From Filobasidium wieringae (taxonomy: Eukaryota; Basidiomycota; Tremellomycetes; Filobasidiales; Filobasidiaceae), in contig BCIV01000001.1 of NCBI GenBank assembly GCA_001600055.1, positions 1,109,774 to 1,173,773 of the forward strand: DNA of 64,000 nucleotides, written 5' to 3'. Both the position numbers and the translations under genes were made by a program. Positions within the stretch are counted from its first letter, which is position 1. Every line of letters begins with the position of its first letter. Under the pieces are notes generated by a model. The model saw nothing but the letters and a program-made list of their open reading frames with translations. It was not told where the DNA came from and did not search any database. Positions 21,040-33,593 of the stretch are shown here, one piece after another.

Positions 21040-24000
21040 TTAATTCCAGATGCTAGCACCCGAACCAGGTTCTTCCTTTGCTGACTTTTTACCAAGCGAC
21101 CAGAGCTTGAAAGACCGTTTCTCTTGAGGAACCGCTCCAATGACACTAGAGATAGGAGGTGCGCTAACCTGATCCCAAGCAGTTCGAGCGTTATTGTTTA
21201 GATCTACTGAGCTAGATCTAGCCGACGCCGGAAGCGAGTTCAGGTGCTGGTTGTAAGGCCCGCCGGTTCCCATCGGTGCAGATGTTTGCCGGACACCTCC
21301 AGCCCACTTTCCAATGGAGCCCCAACGAAGAGCACGTTTCTCAGCGGCCGATGGAGCGAACGGATTGTTGTCGAAACCTCCGCCAGGAACAAGGAGGGAT
21401 TCGTTTGATATCGTCTGAGCGAGCGGAAGACCAAACAAGCTGTTGCGTTGGCTAGCTGACATGTTCTCAGCTTCACCGGAATGAGCATTCAGTTTGTTGC
21501 CTGAGAACCAACGGCGAGGACGAGGTCCTTCCTCTTCGCTGTCGTATTGTGCGAGCTTCCTAGAGGCTTCATCAAGCGACACTTGTAAAGCCGAAGGATC
21601 GTCTTCGGACTCCTTGCTACCCTGCGAGTGCTGAGCAATCGCTGCAGTGGTTACATCGGGAGAGCCAGCAGTGGGTGTTTCGATAGCTTGCTCTTCACTT
21701 TTGTAAGGGGAATCAGGTAGCTCCAAGGCAGCAGGGTCTAATGCCAATATATCCATAGGATCCGCTAATTCAGTCTTAGCGTCCATAGGAGTCTGGTCAC
21801 CTTCAAGTGAGCGAAAGAGTCCTTGAGGTAGGAGGTTCGCGGTAAATGAAGATGACATAAGAACTCCAGGAGAACCAGGGTCTTCCGCGTCAAGAAAGGT
21901 GTCTTCAGCTCGATCTGGGAATCCGTGGGAAGCAGCCATGGGCCCGAACCCTTCGTACCCAGAGATATCTCGAAAAGGCGAACTGTTTCGCATGATGTCG
22001 GTGGAATTGACATTATTGAACAGGTTACTAGATTGAAAAGGCCTGTAATCGTGAGCCTTGTTAGGAAGAGCATGGTGGTGAGTTTGTTGATTATGCTGAG
22101 GGTGACCGGATCCAGAGTAGTTTTCGGGAAAAGAGTAGGACGCCGAGTATGGACGAATTTGATTGTTGGAACCGTATCCTAGCTGCCCTGCGCCATATAA
22201 GGGAAGATCTGCTACATGCGCACCCGCACCTTCGTAGGCATAGTCCGTCCTTGCTTGCGGACTATTATCAATCAGAGCCTGTAAGGTTTCCGCCGCTTGT
22301 GAAACTCGCGTTGCAAGATCTGCATTCTCAGATATTTCGGTTGAAAGATCTTCGTCCAAAGTAACCAACTCTGACTCTCTGCTCTCGAACTCTTCCATGA
22401 CTGCCTTGTCATGCGCAACCATGGCGTTCTTACTTTGAGCTATGGACTCCTTGCAATCATCCATCTCAGCCTTCATCTCCTCGATCTCCCTCCTCATCTT
22501 CTCGATCCGCTCTCGTATAGTATCCCGTTTTCCTTCAGCAGTCTTCAGTTTCTTTTCTGCCTCTCGCTTCACACTCTCCGCCTGACGCTTGTTTTCTTCT
22601 AGGTGTTTCATTTTCGTTTTCAAGTCCGTTCGGTCCGAATCTTCTTCCTTTTTCTTCCGCCTGAGATCGTCCACGACCGCCTGAAGCTGCGCTTGAGAAC
22701 TAGCCACAGTCGAATTTAACGTATCCAATTGATCCCGTAACTCAGCCGTGGCAGATTGCGCGCCTGACAATGAAGCAACCAAGTCCGCCAACATAGGCGA
22801 ATCCTTTACTTCGAGTGGCTTGGTAGAGGCATCATGAGGTTCGACAATGGGAGGAATGGTTAGATGACTGGAGGAGGGTCTGGCAGTGAAAGGATCGGTC
22901 GGTGTGCGGTTATGAAGGGGTAGTGAGGCATCAGGTCTCAAAGGTGGAGGAGATTCAGCACGGACGTGGTTAGCTGACACCCGACGGAGTGGAGTGGGCG
23001 ATGCAGTTTTGCCTATATGAAGAGCAAATCAACATTGATCATGACCCAGTATAACTGCTCGAAACCTACCATCTTGAGAGCGATCGTCTTTTGGCAAAGC
23101 AACAATGCCTATCAGACCCGGCTCCCGTTTCCCTCCATCTCCGGCGTTCAAAGCCTCCTTCTTCTTCCTGCTCCAGGGTCTTACGGATGGATCGTCCGTA
23201 ATCCTGCCCATATTCCACCATCTTCCAAACGCCCCCAGGTACCACACTCCCTGGAGAGTAGGATCGTGTTCTTCTCCATGATCTTCCCCATCGACCGCAA
23301 ATGACGTAGCAGCAGGTTTAGAACTTCCTCCGCTGGCATTAGCCGAGGACGTGGACTTGTGCATACTAGCGCGTTTTGACGTTGAATGAGTCGAGCCGGG
23401 GAGAATCCACACGATAGAGAACAGGTAGGAATGGAGAAAGTGGTATTGAGGTGTTCGGAGGGAAACTGCGATGTGATTCGAAAATCGGAATGGCGTGGGG
23501 GTAAGGACATTTGACGAAGTAGAGCTGATAGTACCAGAGCCGGAAGGTTTAAGTTTCGCTTCATCCAGCAGAGATGTACCTGAAGGATCTTTGCCAGTAA
23601 GTAGGTTGGAAGAACCGGTTTCCTGGTTGAGGCCTTGTAGGTGTTTGCGAAAAGATTGCTCGTTCAAGTACGTCCGAAAGGAAGCCTCATTCGGGTTGTA
23701 AATGAACGCTGTGTATCGGATGTGGTGTGTGGCGGAAAAGAGAACATAGATTGGCAGTTATCAGAAACGGAATCGTCAGGTAACGCCATTGTGCAAGGAT
23801 ATGACGTACCGATGCAAGCACAAGCAATGACAATGAACCACCAGAACAAGATCCGTCTCATGTCCCAGCCGTAAAGCAGACCTCCTAGATTCGAGACGGC
23901 AGTCATGGGACCAGCTTCTACTAGATCCATAGAGCCTCCGGTTTCCTGTAGCTTGTCCCAATTCGAGGCCGCCATATAAGCTAATTCCGCCATGACGTAC

Positions 24001-24403
24001 AGCGAGCCCAGAATGACAGCCCACAAAGGGATGTTCTTCTCGTCCAAGTTCGGTCTGGGGTTTCGGATTACCCGGTTTCCAGTCACGAGATATCCAGAGC
24101 GTTCACCAGTTGGATACCCTCCAGGATGGGAGAGTCTGGCGGTCACTGAGGATGGATCGTGGGATGGACCGACCGTAGTCGGATTCGCCGGGACGCTGGA
24201 CGAATGATTGGAGGGGGACACGATGTTATAAGAAGGGAGGTCAAGGGGTAGATTTTCGTCCCCTTCCAGACGTAACCGTTGATAAGAGATGTCTGCAGAC
24301 TGAGGCAGAGCGAGCTAGGGGGTTAGTATCTTTGCTATAGGATAGCAAGGTGCAATTGAGTAAGTATTCCTGCAGCCGTTGACCGTAGACTCTCCGCGCT
24401 CAT
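21040..24403 (-). CDS. Membrane-anchored coiled-coil protein, unknown family
   Basis: Several exons combine into one protein of more than 1,000 residues. The N-terminal part has hydrophobic segments around NIPLWAVILGSLYVMAELAY and RRILFWWFIVIACACIG, and a third near FLHSYLFSIVWILPG. A Ser-rich soluble loop follows. The centre (bases about 22250-22800) is a long Lys/Glu/Arg coiled coil of about 170 residues. The C-terminal 400 residues are Ser/Asn-rich and disordered, ending with SGASIWN at 21040. Introns near 22981-23043 and 23700-23812 join these parts in phase. The 5' end is uncertain: the frame runs open to about 24312, and the nearest ATG (24401-24403) needs a splice I could not place cleanly. 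I do not recognise the family. A tether or organelle-contact role is only a guess. Confidence 0.65.
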
Positions 24404-24729
24404 GATGCGTGATCGTTGTTTTTAGCTGAGAATCTCTGTCTTGGTATTTTGAGGGGTCGGTTCATCGCTACTAGCGGATTACAATTTCCATAAAGACATC
24501 TACCGCAACACATCTCATGAGTGGATATAGCATAAGGTCATTTCTGCAAGTCTTGTTCAGTGTTGAAGCCCCTTGCCCCCTTGCACCTTGACAATTTTGA
24601 CAAGTCATAAAACGTTGACAGAGATTCATACTAGCGAGATTTGGACCCGTCTCACGACTAGCTCGTGCCCTTTCTCGCGCGATCCGCGGTACAATTACAA
24701 TACTAAAGATACAATATGACATTGTCAAT
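24404..24729. other. Short intergenic region
   Basis: About 326 bases between minus-strand genes. It may contain the missing first exon or promoter of the coiled-coil membrane protein gene. I see no other feature. Confidence 0.4.
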
Positions 24730-26117
24730 CTAAGGCTCAACAGGACTCTCTTCAGCTTCAACAGGCTCATCCCCAGGGTTTTGCTTTGGTTTCCTAGGTC
24801 TCGATGACTGCCTCAAACTCGAACTCTATGGGATGAGAAGAATGAGTATCCGATACTCTCGTCTCGCCCAAAAGTCCAATTTACTGCAACAGAGGCTGGG
24901 GCAGAAGCCTTCCCGCCAGTAATTTTTTCCTTGATGGCTGCCGATACAGCCTTAGGCTTCTTTCCATGCGTATTCGGCGGTCTTTTGATCAAGGCATCCG
25001 GGTATTTAGGATCTGTACTCACGCTATGAGGCGCTTTCGGTAAAGTATCGGTCAAAGGTTGGCTTTGGTTCGCCTCGGCTAGTTCTGCATCTTTGACAGC
25101 TATGAGATTGTTATAGTGTATCAGTCTATTTATCCATGATAACGAATGACACATGACGAACCGTTTTTAGCTCTCATTGCCAGTGCAGCTGATAACGGCA
25201 CGGTCGCTGGTACGATATCTATCGATCAAACTCGAATCAGTCGACGTCTTTTTAAACAGTCAAATCGCTCCTCCTCTACACTCAGAACCGAGCTATCGAT
25301 CAGAGAGAAGATTGCCTGTATATTCTCCATCTTGGATCCAGCGCGAAGAATTCCTTTTCGTCAAGGTCCGCGTTTCAAGGGAGACCTTAACGGAGGGTAA
25401 TCCTTGCCTTGATCTAGGAATAAGGATGATGTATTTGATACGATAATCTCATCATTTCGAGGGGCTCGATTCCGCTGTTGGAGTGGGATGCAGACAGACA
25501 GTGATTTCGACAAGAGGGTACTGACCTTCCAGAAAGCTGAACTCTTCTGAAGATTTGATTACGCTAGCTTCGAGTAGGGAGGGTGTTGATTATGAACATA
25601 ATTCCGAAGTTTCGTAAACAAGTCGACTGACTGAGGTCTTTGAGCGCCACCGTTTTGCGTTGATCTAGTCGTGCTTGTACATAACTTTGGTCTGTCAATC
25701 GCTTGATAAAATGTTCCTGTACGACCGTTCGAAAAGATGATAAGATCATGGCTATCATGTTATTTGAGATCTGTGAGATACTTACAGTTGCAAGAGATAC
25801 TAGAAAGGCGGCTTCTTTGTTTACCATCTGCACTTCCTTGTCAGCTTTGATGATCCTCTGCACCCTGGCAGCTGGTAGCACAGTTGTCCCAGGTAATCGC
25901 TCCGTCTCAGCTGGTTTTGATCGTTTGACTTTGTTTTTTTCAACTGTTAGTGAAGGTCAGCCGGAAATCCCATCAGAACGACGCCAAGTGAGGTTGTTGC
26001 TAGAGATCGCATCTCACCGGTCGGTTCGTCTTCCTGCATAGCTAATTCTTGTTCATCATTCTCCAACAGTTCTGGACCGTCATGCATGATGGCATCTTCC
26101 TCCTGCGTCTCGCTCAT
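24730..26117 (-). CDS. Histone-fold protein, Dpb3/CHRAC15/NF-YC-like
   Basis: A CBF/NF-Y-type histone fold appears across two exons: LPAARVQRIIKADKEVQMV and NKEAAFLVSLAT, then EHFIKRLTDQSYVQARLDQ and KTVALKDL. This matches small histone-fold subunits of DNA polymerase epsilon (Dpb3/POLE4) and chromatin remodellers (Dls1/CHRAC15) more than NF-YC, because the LPxARV..I.K.D motif and short loop fit that group. The N-terminus is acidic (start at 26117: MSETQEEDAIMHDG). After the fold comes a Lys/Pro-rich tail with KRPPNTHGKKPK, and the last exon ends in an acidic PGDEPVEAEE segment at 24730. About six short introns. Which complex it serves cannot be decided from sequence. Confidence 0.82.
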
Positions 26118-26396
26118 CTTAGTCTCTGATAGTATTATCCCTGCGAGGAAGTACCAGGAGTAGCAGGAACGGAAGCAACGTTTACTATGGTTGATTCAGG
26201 ATTTTGGTGAAGTCACTTTCTATTCTCGTGACTGATGCGTTATTATAATGAACGCATGCGATATCGCCGAGGTTGGCATTCTAGCTCATATCTCATGATT
26301 CATGCAAAGGTCGTTAACTAGATGTACATCGATATATATGTGCGGCTAACAAGGAGCTGTCCTATCTGTCATGACGGGTCGTGAAGTTCATAGTGG

Positions 26397-29300
26397 TCAT
26401 CTGGCTCCAGCGGTCTAAATGAGAGAAGTCAGTGATGGAAGGCTAATTGCAAAAATGAAACACATACTTGGGCTATCGAGCGGGAGGTAGCCGTTGGACG
26501 AGCTATTCGACTACTCTGAGAGCTGAAGCTGCCTGTCGATGAAGACGTAGGGATGCCGCCTAGCGTCTTCCGCGCGACTAAAGGTGACGGTTCTGATATT
26601 TTCGGTTTGGAAGCCTCGCCAGAGGACTTGCGGCTCGAGGGAGTGCCAGTGATGCTGGAAAGCCTTGAATGTACCGCGGCTGGCGGTGGGGGATTCGAAG
26701 CGGCCAACCTCCGAGTCCCGGCTATCCAGGGATGCCGCAAAGCAGATGCTGGCTTGAGTCTTCGCTCGGGATCCCAAGCTAGACATTTCGCGATGAAATC
26801 GACAAACTGATCGTCATCTGTTCGGAGTACGGAAGACAGAGTCTTGCTCCCCGGCCGTCGACGTTTGCCCTTGGAGTTTGCTACGATTCTCGGCTGTCCA
26901 AGGGAATCTATTGGACCATAGAATTGTTGGCGAAATACATAACCGAGCGATCAATTGAGGGCTCACCAAAGAAATTTTTCTTCCTGCTGCACTTTTCGAC
27001 CATATGCCGTTCTGGCAAGCCCAATATCTCCATGATACACGCGAGCTGTTCTTGCTCGTTTTCACCAGGAAATATCGGAAACCCCGTGAACAGCTCCGCG
27101 ATGATGCACCCTAAGCTCCACATATCGATAGCAGCGTGATAAGATAAGCCGAGAATGATCTCAGGCGAACGATAGAACCGACTCTGGATGTATGTGTATA
27201 CTGATCATAACCATGTCAGTGATCAAGCAGCTTAAGACCAAGCTGTGCGCTTACCCTTCTCGTTCTCGAAGCAACTACTTCCGAAATCGATTACTTTGAG
27301 ACCGCTTTTGGCCGGATGTCTTAGCAAAATGTTCTACTCAATTTACAATCAGCGAAGACTAGAACGTATACTTTCACGCGACTTACCTCTGGCTTCAGGT
27401 CGCAATGGATGATTCGATTGTTACGCATTACTTGGAGCGAGGACAAAAGTTGCACCGTAAAGCGGCGTATCAGAGTCGTGGTGAAACCCTTAAAGCTGTT
27501 GGCCTTCACCATCTCATAGAGGTTGATGCTCAACAGTTCAGTAACAATGCAGAGGTGACCGCGGAAATGAAAGTGCTGTGCCATCTTTATCAGATTGTGT
27601 TTGTCTTCTGGATCCTGTATTCATCAAAAAGCGATTAACCGGAATCCTTGAACAGCGCACGGACGAGTGAACCTACCCATTTGACAAGGTTTTCCAAAAT
27701 CTTGATCTCAACAAGCGCTTGATGATGGAAACGTTTCTTGTTACGGATGATTTTGATAGCCACACATTGGCCTGTCTTGTGGTCACGACATTGTAGCACT
27801 TGACCGAACGAACCCTTACCGAGCAAACACATGATTTCGTAGCGATAGGCCAGATGATCGCCCTTGATGAAGATGTAATCTCCTCGTTCGTCGTCGTAGC
27901 CATGATTGTTGTGCGTAGATTCCGGAGTTGCTTGGTTTTTCTTGGCATTCTGACCAGAGTACCAAATTGACTGGTAGTCTAAGATCTCACGTCGCTCATA
28001 TAGTGATAAAGACTCAAAGTGGGCCTTGATAAATGCTAGAATTGGAACAGACAGGTCGATACGTAAGGGCGCTTTCGGTGGAGCAAGAAGAGTGTTCTGC
28101 TTACCATGAGGCGTCATCTCTTTTCCAGGGCCCATAGGGTCAGGAAAGTTCAGCATTGCTTCAATTTCCGCACTCTTGATCTCCCCTCGAGACTGCTTGA
28201 TCTGTTGTTGCCGGAAGAAGGTAGACATCTCCTTATCTCCTATAAGTTCATCCTCGTCCATGCTGGATTGAGGGGATTGCGATCGGGAGGATCTGGCAGA
28301 GAGATGAGAATTCGATGTAGAATGCGACACGCGAGAATAAGCAGGGACTGCAAGACGGCTAGCGAGATGCTTGTCGGCTTTGATCGGCGTACTGGCAGGA
28401 CTGGCTCCCGCACCGTTAGACATTTGTGAACCGGATAAGGAGATGCGGCGAACTGAAGCAGCAGAAAGATCTCGCGGAAGAACTCTTGACTTAGTAACTG
28501 TGCTGACATCGACATCGTCAGGGGGCAACGGTAGGACACGTTTCTGTGCGTTACTAATATGCGTGGACGCCTTCCTGTCATGCATACTGATGTCGCTTGG
28601 TATGGCACTAGCTGCCGACTGGTCCGTACGAGGTAGCTCAAAGACCGCATCCTTGAGATGTGCTCGTGTACCGTACCGAGGCTTGTCGGCCAAGCCCAGC
28701 TCCGCCATGTTGGACATTGGGACGGCCGGGGGACCGGTCACGGTTCGCTCTCGCGTCAGCGGTAGACTACTACTGCCAACAGGCTTGTTGAAAGACAAAG
28801 CAGCATAACTGGATAGGCCGGATGAGTTGACAAGTGAGGTTTTGCTCGTCATCCGGGGGATCTTGGTAGGTGTGGTCGACATCAGATTTCGTGCATGATG
28901 GATTGAAGGGGATGGCGAGCCGGATTCAGGCTTCGTCTGTATAGCAGGGGAACCAGCAATCGATGGAAGGATACCGCTTCGACTGAGTTGCATACCAGAA
29001 CCTGCCTGGCGTTGTGCAAGCCGGCTAGGTCCGGGGGTGGTAGGTAGGAGACTCGGCGCAGTTGACTCCTGACTAGCTTTGCGTTGGATGCTCCTTGAAT
29101 CGGCGGACCCGCCAGACTGAGAGGGGCGGGAGCTGAAAGGGTTATTTGACAGATCGACAGGAGGTTCTTCAGTAGCCTGTTCGTGGCACGACGGTTTAGC
29201 GCATCTGCCGAGAAAGATCAGTCTTTCACTTCTTACCTTGCCTTTCTTTCGCGCCCATCCCAAGCTACCCTTCCTTTCATGTTTGGGCTTCTCAACGGTG

Positions 29301-32300
29301 ACTGCGATGAGGGTGGAGCTCTGCATTTGCTCTTGACTTGGCTGTCTTTGTAAATTGCGTCGCGAGCTACTTCCCTTCAAAAGAGACATGCTGACACCGA
29401 GAATGGTTTTCCGATTGCTAGGGTCCTTGATTGTGGACGGTTGTTCCTGACCAGCGTGATAAGGACCTTTGGTCAAGCCAGAACCAGCTATCGCATTAGA
29501 GGACGAAGAAGACGATCGTCTGAAGAAGGGAATGCCGGACGAGGTTGAACGCTTGTTGAAAGCACTTGGCCGAGAGTCATTGGGCACCGTCAGATTGTTT
29601 TCGCCATGGACATTAGGCAAACCAGATCTTGAGAAAGCGGCATTCGCGTCCCCTATCGAAGTGCGATCTTCGGGAACAATCCCCCGGAGACCGCTATGTG
29701 CCGGTAAGCTATCCGATGGAGATCTTCCGAACTCATCTGCTTGTGGGGAACATTCGCTCGCGATGGTCGAGTGTGCTGGGTCTACTTTTGATTTTTGGCT
29801 ATGAGAGCCCAGACTCAATGCAGATGAGAAAGACCACTTTTTACTCATTCGCCTTGGCCTCTCAGCATCCCCTCCCGAAGGCTCAAAGACGGAGAATGAG
29901 GACATTGCAGGACTTTTGCTGTCCGCCGTCCTGAACGATGCCTCAGATCCAAGTAAAGGTGAAGAAGCAGAAGTTGGAAAGTTCCGCTCGACGTTTGCCT
30001 GACTAGCTAGGGGCGATAGATACGACGAATCGTCCTTGATCAATGCGTATTCAGAGGGTCGAGGAAGGCTACCCAATGTTGGCGATTTCACTATCGTAGC
30101 AGGAGGTGACTGATAGCCATTTGGTAGCGGAGGTACCGGTGGGACGTCGCCTTTTGCGATCCCGCCTGAGCTCTGCGAACCGTCCTGACTGGTCAAATTT
30201 GCTATACTTGCGCCTGCATTGTCTAAGGAGCGAAGAGCTTGTTGTTCTGCGAACGCTGTAGCGATGGTACTGGAAGCGGGGCCACTCGAGCTCGCAGACG
30301 TGCCTCTAGATTTTGAGATGGCTGGGGAAGAAGGCGTAGTCATTTCTGGCCGTCCACGTTTGCTTTCAACACCTTGATCTCTTCGTTGCGACAACGTTTT
30401 CGCTTGAGCTAATTCATTATCCACATGTCCGTCGTCTTGTTTTGCCTGCTTTTTGAGACTGCTTGAGCTGGCCTTTCCCAGACCGTCCAGCTTGCGTAGA
30501 ACGTCCACTGTCTCTTGGTCAAGCCCTCGACCTTGATCATCGTTCGTTTCTTTCCGTTTCCTAGTCGTCTTGGTTTGGCTACTTCGCTGATCCAAATTGT
30601 CTTCTGGAAAGGGATAAGAGCCTCCTGTACCAGATACAGAATTTTCCGCGGTCACCTCGCCTGGCGACATGATCGGAGAGAAGGAGTTGGTTGAAGCGGA
30701 CTCCCTCATCATGAATTTATTGATCGAGGCAGACGAGGGACTGGGCGGAAGATGTGAAAAGTCTCTATGCGATCCTAGCTGTTTAAGAATGGCTTGGGGA
30801 GTAGGAAGGTCGTTGGAATGCCTGCCCTGATTGAACGAGATCCGGGGTTCACGTTTGTAACCAGCAGGAGGTGTTCTACGCGCTTCACCCTTAGCAGATC
30901 GCGATGGCGTTCGTTCAGTAGAATTTCCGGATGTTAGACGAGGTCGGTCTACACCAGGCACATCTGCTTGATTGAATCGTTTGGGAGATGAGACAGCAGA
31001 TCCTGTCGTGCCAGCAAACGGAATGTCGAACATAGTCGACACAGGGGTTGCAGTTTCCGCAGCGAGAGCTTCTCGGTTGTTCTCCAAAGTGATTCGGTCT
31101 GCTGATTGATTCGCTTCTCTCACTTTGAGAGCTTGCAGGTCAGCGGCTATCTTGGCAGAGTATCGTCTATTCGATTTGAGCGTCCCGTACAGTGAACCAG
31201 GAGAATCGTTGGAGGTATTCACTCTCAACGAAGATCTTGAAGGGGTACCTGGCTGTTCAACCCGAGCGGAAGACATAGTGTCTGGTCCGGATACTCGACT
31301 GGTCGCTTGACCATACAGAGCAGCGTTGACTGAGACGGTCGAACGGTCATCGGTAGCACGATGTTGTTCATCATCTCTCTGACCGGGGTCCTGCTGAGTT
31401 CCAGATACGATCCTTTGAGCTGGACCGCTAGGAATCCGCATGCGTGGACCTTGAACCCTGCCACTACCATGTCTACCAAGAGTGCCACCCAACGTTGCTG
31501 TATGCGGCATAGTCACGCTACTAGGCAAGCTTGGAACGGGTGGATTGCGGTCTTCTATCACCAAGCTGTTGTAGCTTTCCGAGTTGGCTATCGATTTTGT
31601 CCTTCTAGAGGGGAACAGAGACGCCTTGACTCTGCCAGATTTCGAGATTGTATCCGGTGCTACACGTTGCTGGGACTGTTCATACGCAGAGTTTGAAGTT
31701 GGTGGGAATGTCTGACCCGACTTCCAGCGAGGCGTAGTCAATTCTCCCACGCCAACCAAGTCATCACGATTTAGAGTGGAAGGATCGGTCGGACCAGGAG
31801 TGGATGGTGATTGTAGATAATGGGAAGAGTATCTCGAGGGATCTTTGCTCGAAGGTGTACGCAAGTATGAGTATGACTCGGATTCGGGAAGACGGCGAGT
31901 AGGGGAAACTTTGGTGTGATACGAGTCCAAACTATTATCGACACATTCAGAACACTCGATTCTGGGAGATCACTAATTTCGCTGCTTACGAGACGCGGTT
32001 CTCTTCATCCGGTACCATCATACTTTGTCTGATTCCCAGACCGACTCCTACCTCCCTCTTCCTATCGTTTCTTACTTCGGCTATCCTGTTATCGTCTAAT
32101 CCGATGTTCATGCTCAAACTTCTTGGAATAGGAGGTAAGGCTAGGCTGCTTGAGCTGCTCGCTGCGCTTTCCATCCCCCCTGTTATATTTCCACTCGACC
32201 CGAACCCAAAAGCGGAGAGAGGTAGAGAAGGAGATGTAGGCAGTTTGCCTGAGCTGCGATCGAACGACATGGCAGACGTAGGGGTGGGTAGAAGAGCTTC

Positions 32301-33085
32301 GTTCCGGTCTGCAGGGGATTCTCGGTGGTTTGGAGGATAGGGTTTTCGAAAGGCGCCGTTGGAAAGCTTCGACTAGACACCAGGAGGTTTTGAGTAAAGG
32401 AGGCTCAAACGAAGAGCGTAAGGTACATATATCGACTCACGCTTTGCGTCGGTTCCGTTACTATCCTCCTATGAGCCGTGTCCGTGCTATTGGAGGCTCG
32501 AGTCTTGATCGAAGACGAAGATATCTTGTTATGGCTATCGAGATCTAGTCGACCGGGCGGAGGGCGTCTGCCTGCTCCCAACTCGCTACGTTGATCAGTA
32601 TTCGACGTTCGGACGCTCGACGCGGACGACCGATGTTGAGCCAACCCACGGGATGTTGGCAGCCTATCTGGTGATGATGTGGAAGATGTCGTGCCAGTCG
32701 AGTTGAACGTGGATTGTCGTGAAGATACTTTTGAGTTGCTGTCAAGTTTACGGCTCATCCCGTAGTTGAATTGTGTACTTTTAATCGTGTCTGAAATCGT
32801 ATCGTCGCTTTGTTGATGAGTGAGCACATGCGGTCTGCGTTCACTTCCCTGCGTAGTTCGTATAGCTGACCCATATCCTTTCGTTGCAGGTATAGGGGGA
32901 AGATCGAGACTGTTTCTCTCCTGTCCTTCGAAACTATCCATGAAGCTAGAGACCGGGATGGGAGGAAGCTGCATTGCAGATACATAACCATTCCCTTTCG
33001 TCATTCCGCTTGAGCTCATATCCGTTGAAGACGGCACTCGAGGTCGTTTATCATTAGAACCAAGATTGAAACTCGTTGTTCCCAT
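26397..33085 (-). CDS. Pom1/DYRK-family protein kinase with giant disordered N-terminus
   Basis: A dual-specificity Tyr-regulated kinase of about 2,070 residues. The first 1,700 or so residues are Ser/Thr/Pro/Arg-rich and disordered. Three N-terminal exons join in phase (introns about 31931-31983 and about 32360-32432). Just before the kinase is a DYRK-homology box ([20 protein letters not shown]). The kinase has GKGSFGQV (glycine loop), VAIKII (Lys), IIHCDLKPE (catalytic loop with the DYRK-type Cys), DFGSS, and the activation loop [13 protein letters not shown] with the autophosphorylated YxY. The C-terminus ends after a final small exon at 26397. S. pombe Pom1, a relative, forms cortical gradients through a long N-terminal region; a similar role is inference. 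A 60-nt intron without stops lies at 29177-29236. Confidence 0.9.
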
Positions 33086-33593
33086 GATTCTCAGTCTTTC
33101 CCATCGACAGCGTTGGTGAGATTCTAAGGATACATGAAGCGATTGTCGACTGCGAACGTTATGGTGAACACTCGCGGGATGTGATCTTGCTCGGCGTTGT
33201 CCAACGAAATTTCGTGCTTAAGAGGTGGTTCCTTTGGCAAATTCTTTGAACAGCCACTATCGCTCAATGCAGATGTTAGGTTAGCTCAAGCGGATGCCTC
33301 GATTAGAAAAGAGGTACCGAAAGGGACAGATAGATTCTACAACCAAGCCGTCCGTTCATGACGAGTGAGAGCAAGTGATGTTTAGTGTTTAGCTGCTGCC
33401 AGCTCGTGATCGTCATAACAATCAATGACACGTAATGCTTCGCAGACCCTTATCAACTTGAATACCGCACTCTGTACGACCTAGAGGAGGTGCATCTCAC
33501 GAAATCCTTGCGGTTCATCTCTCTGTTGGATCTCAAAAGAAGTATTCAATCATCTAAATCGACATAGCGAGGCTTGCTCCTGTATCGAGCGCA
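33086..33593. other. Divergent promoter region
   Basis: About 500 bases between the starts of the DYRK kinase (minus) and the bromodomain protein (plus). It probably serves both genes. I identified no distinct motif. Confidence 0.5.
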
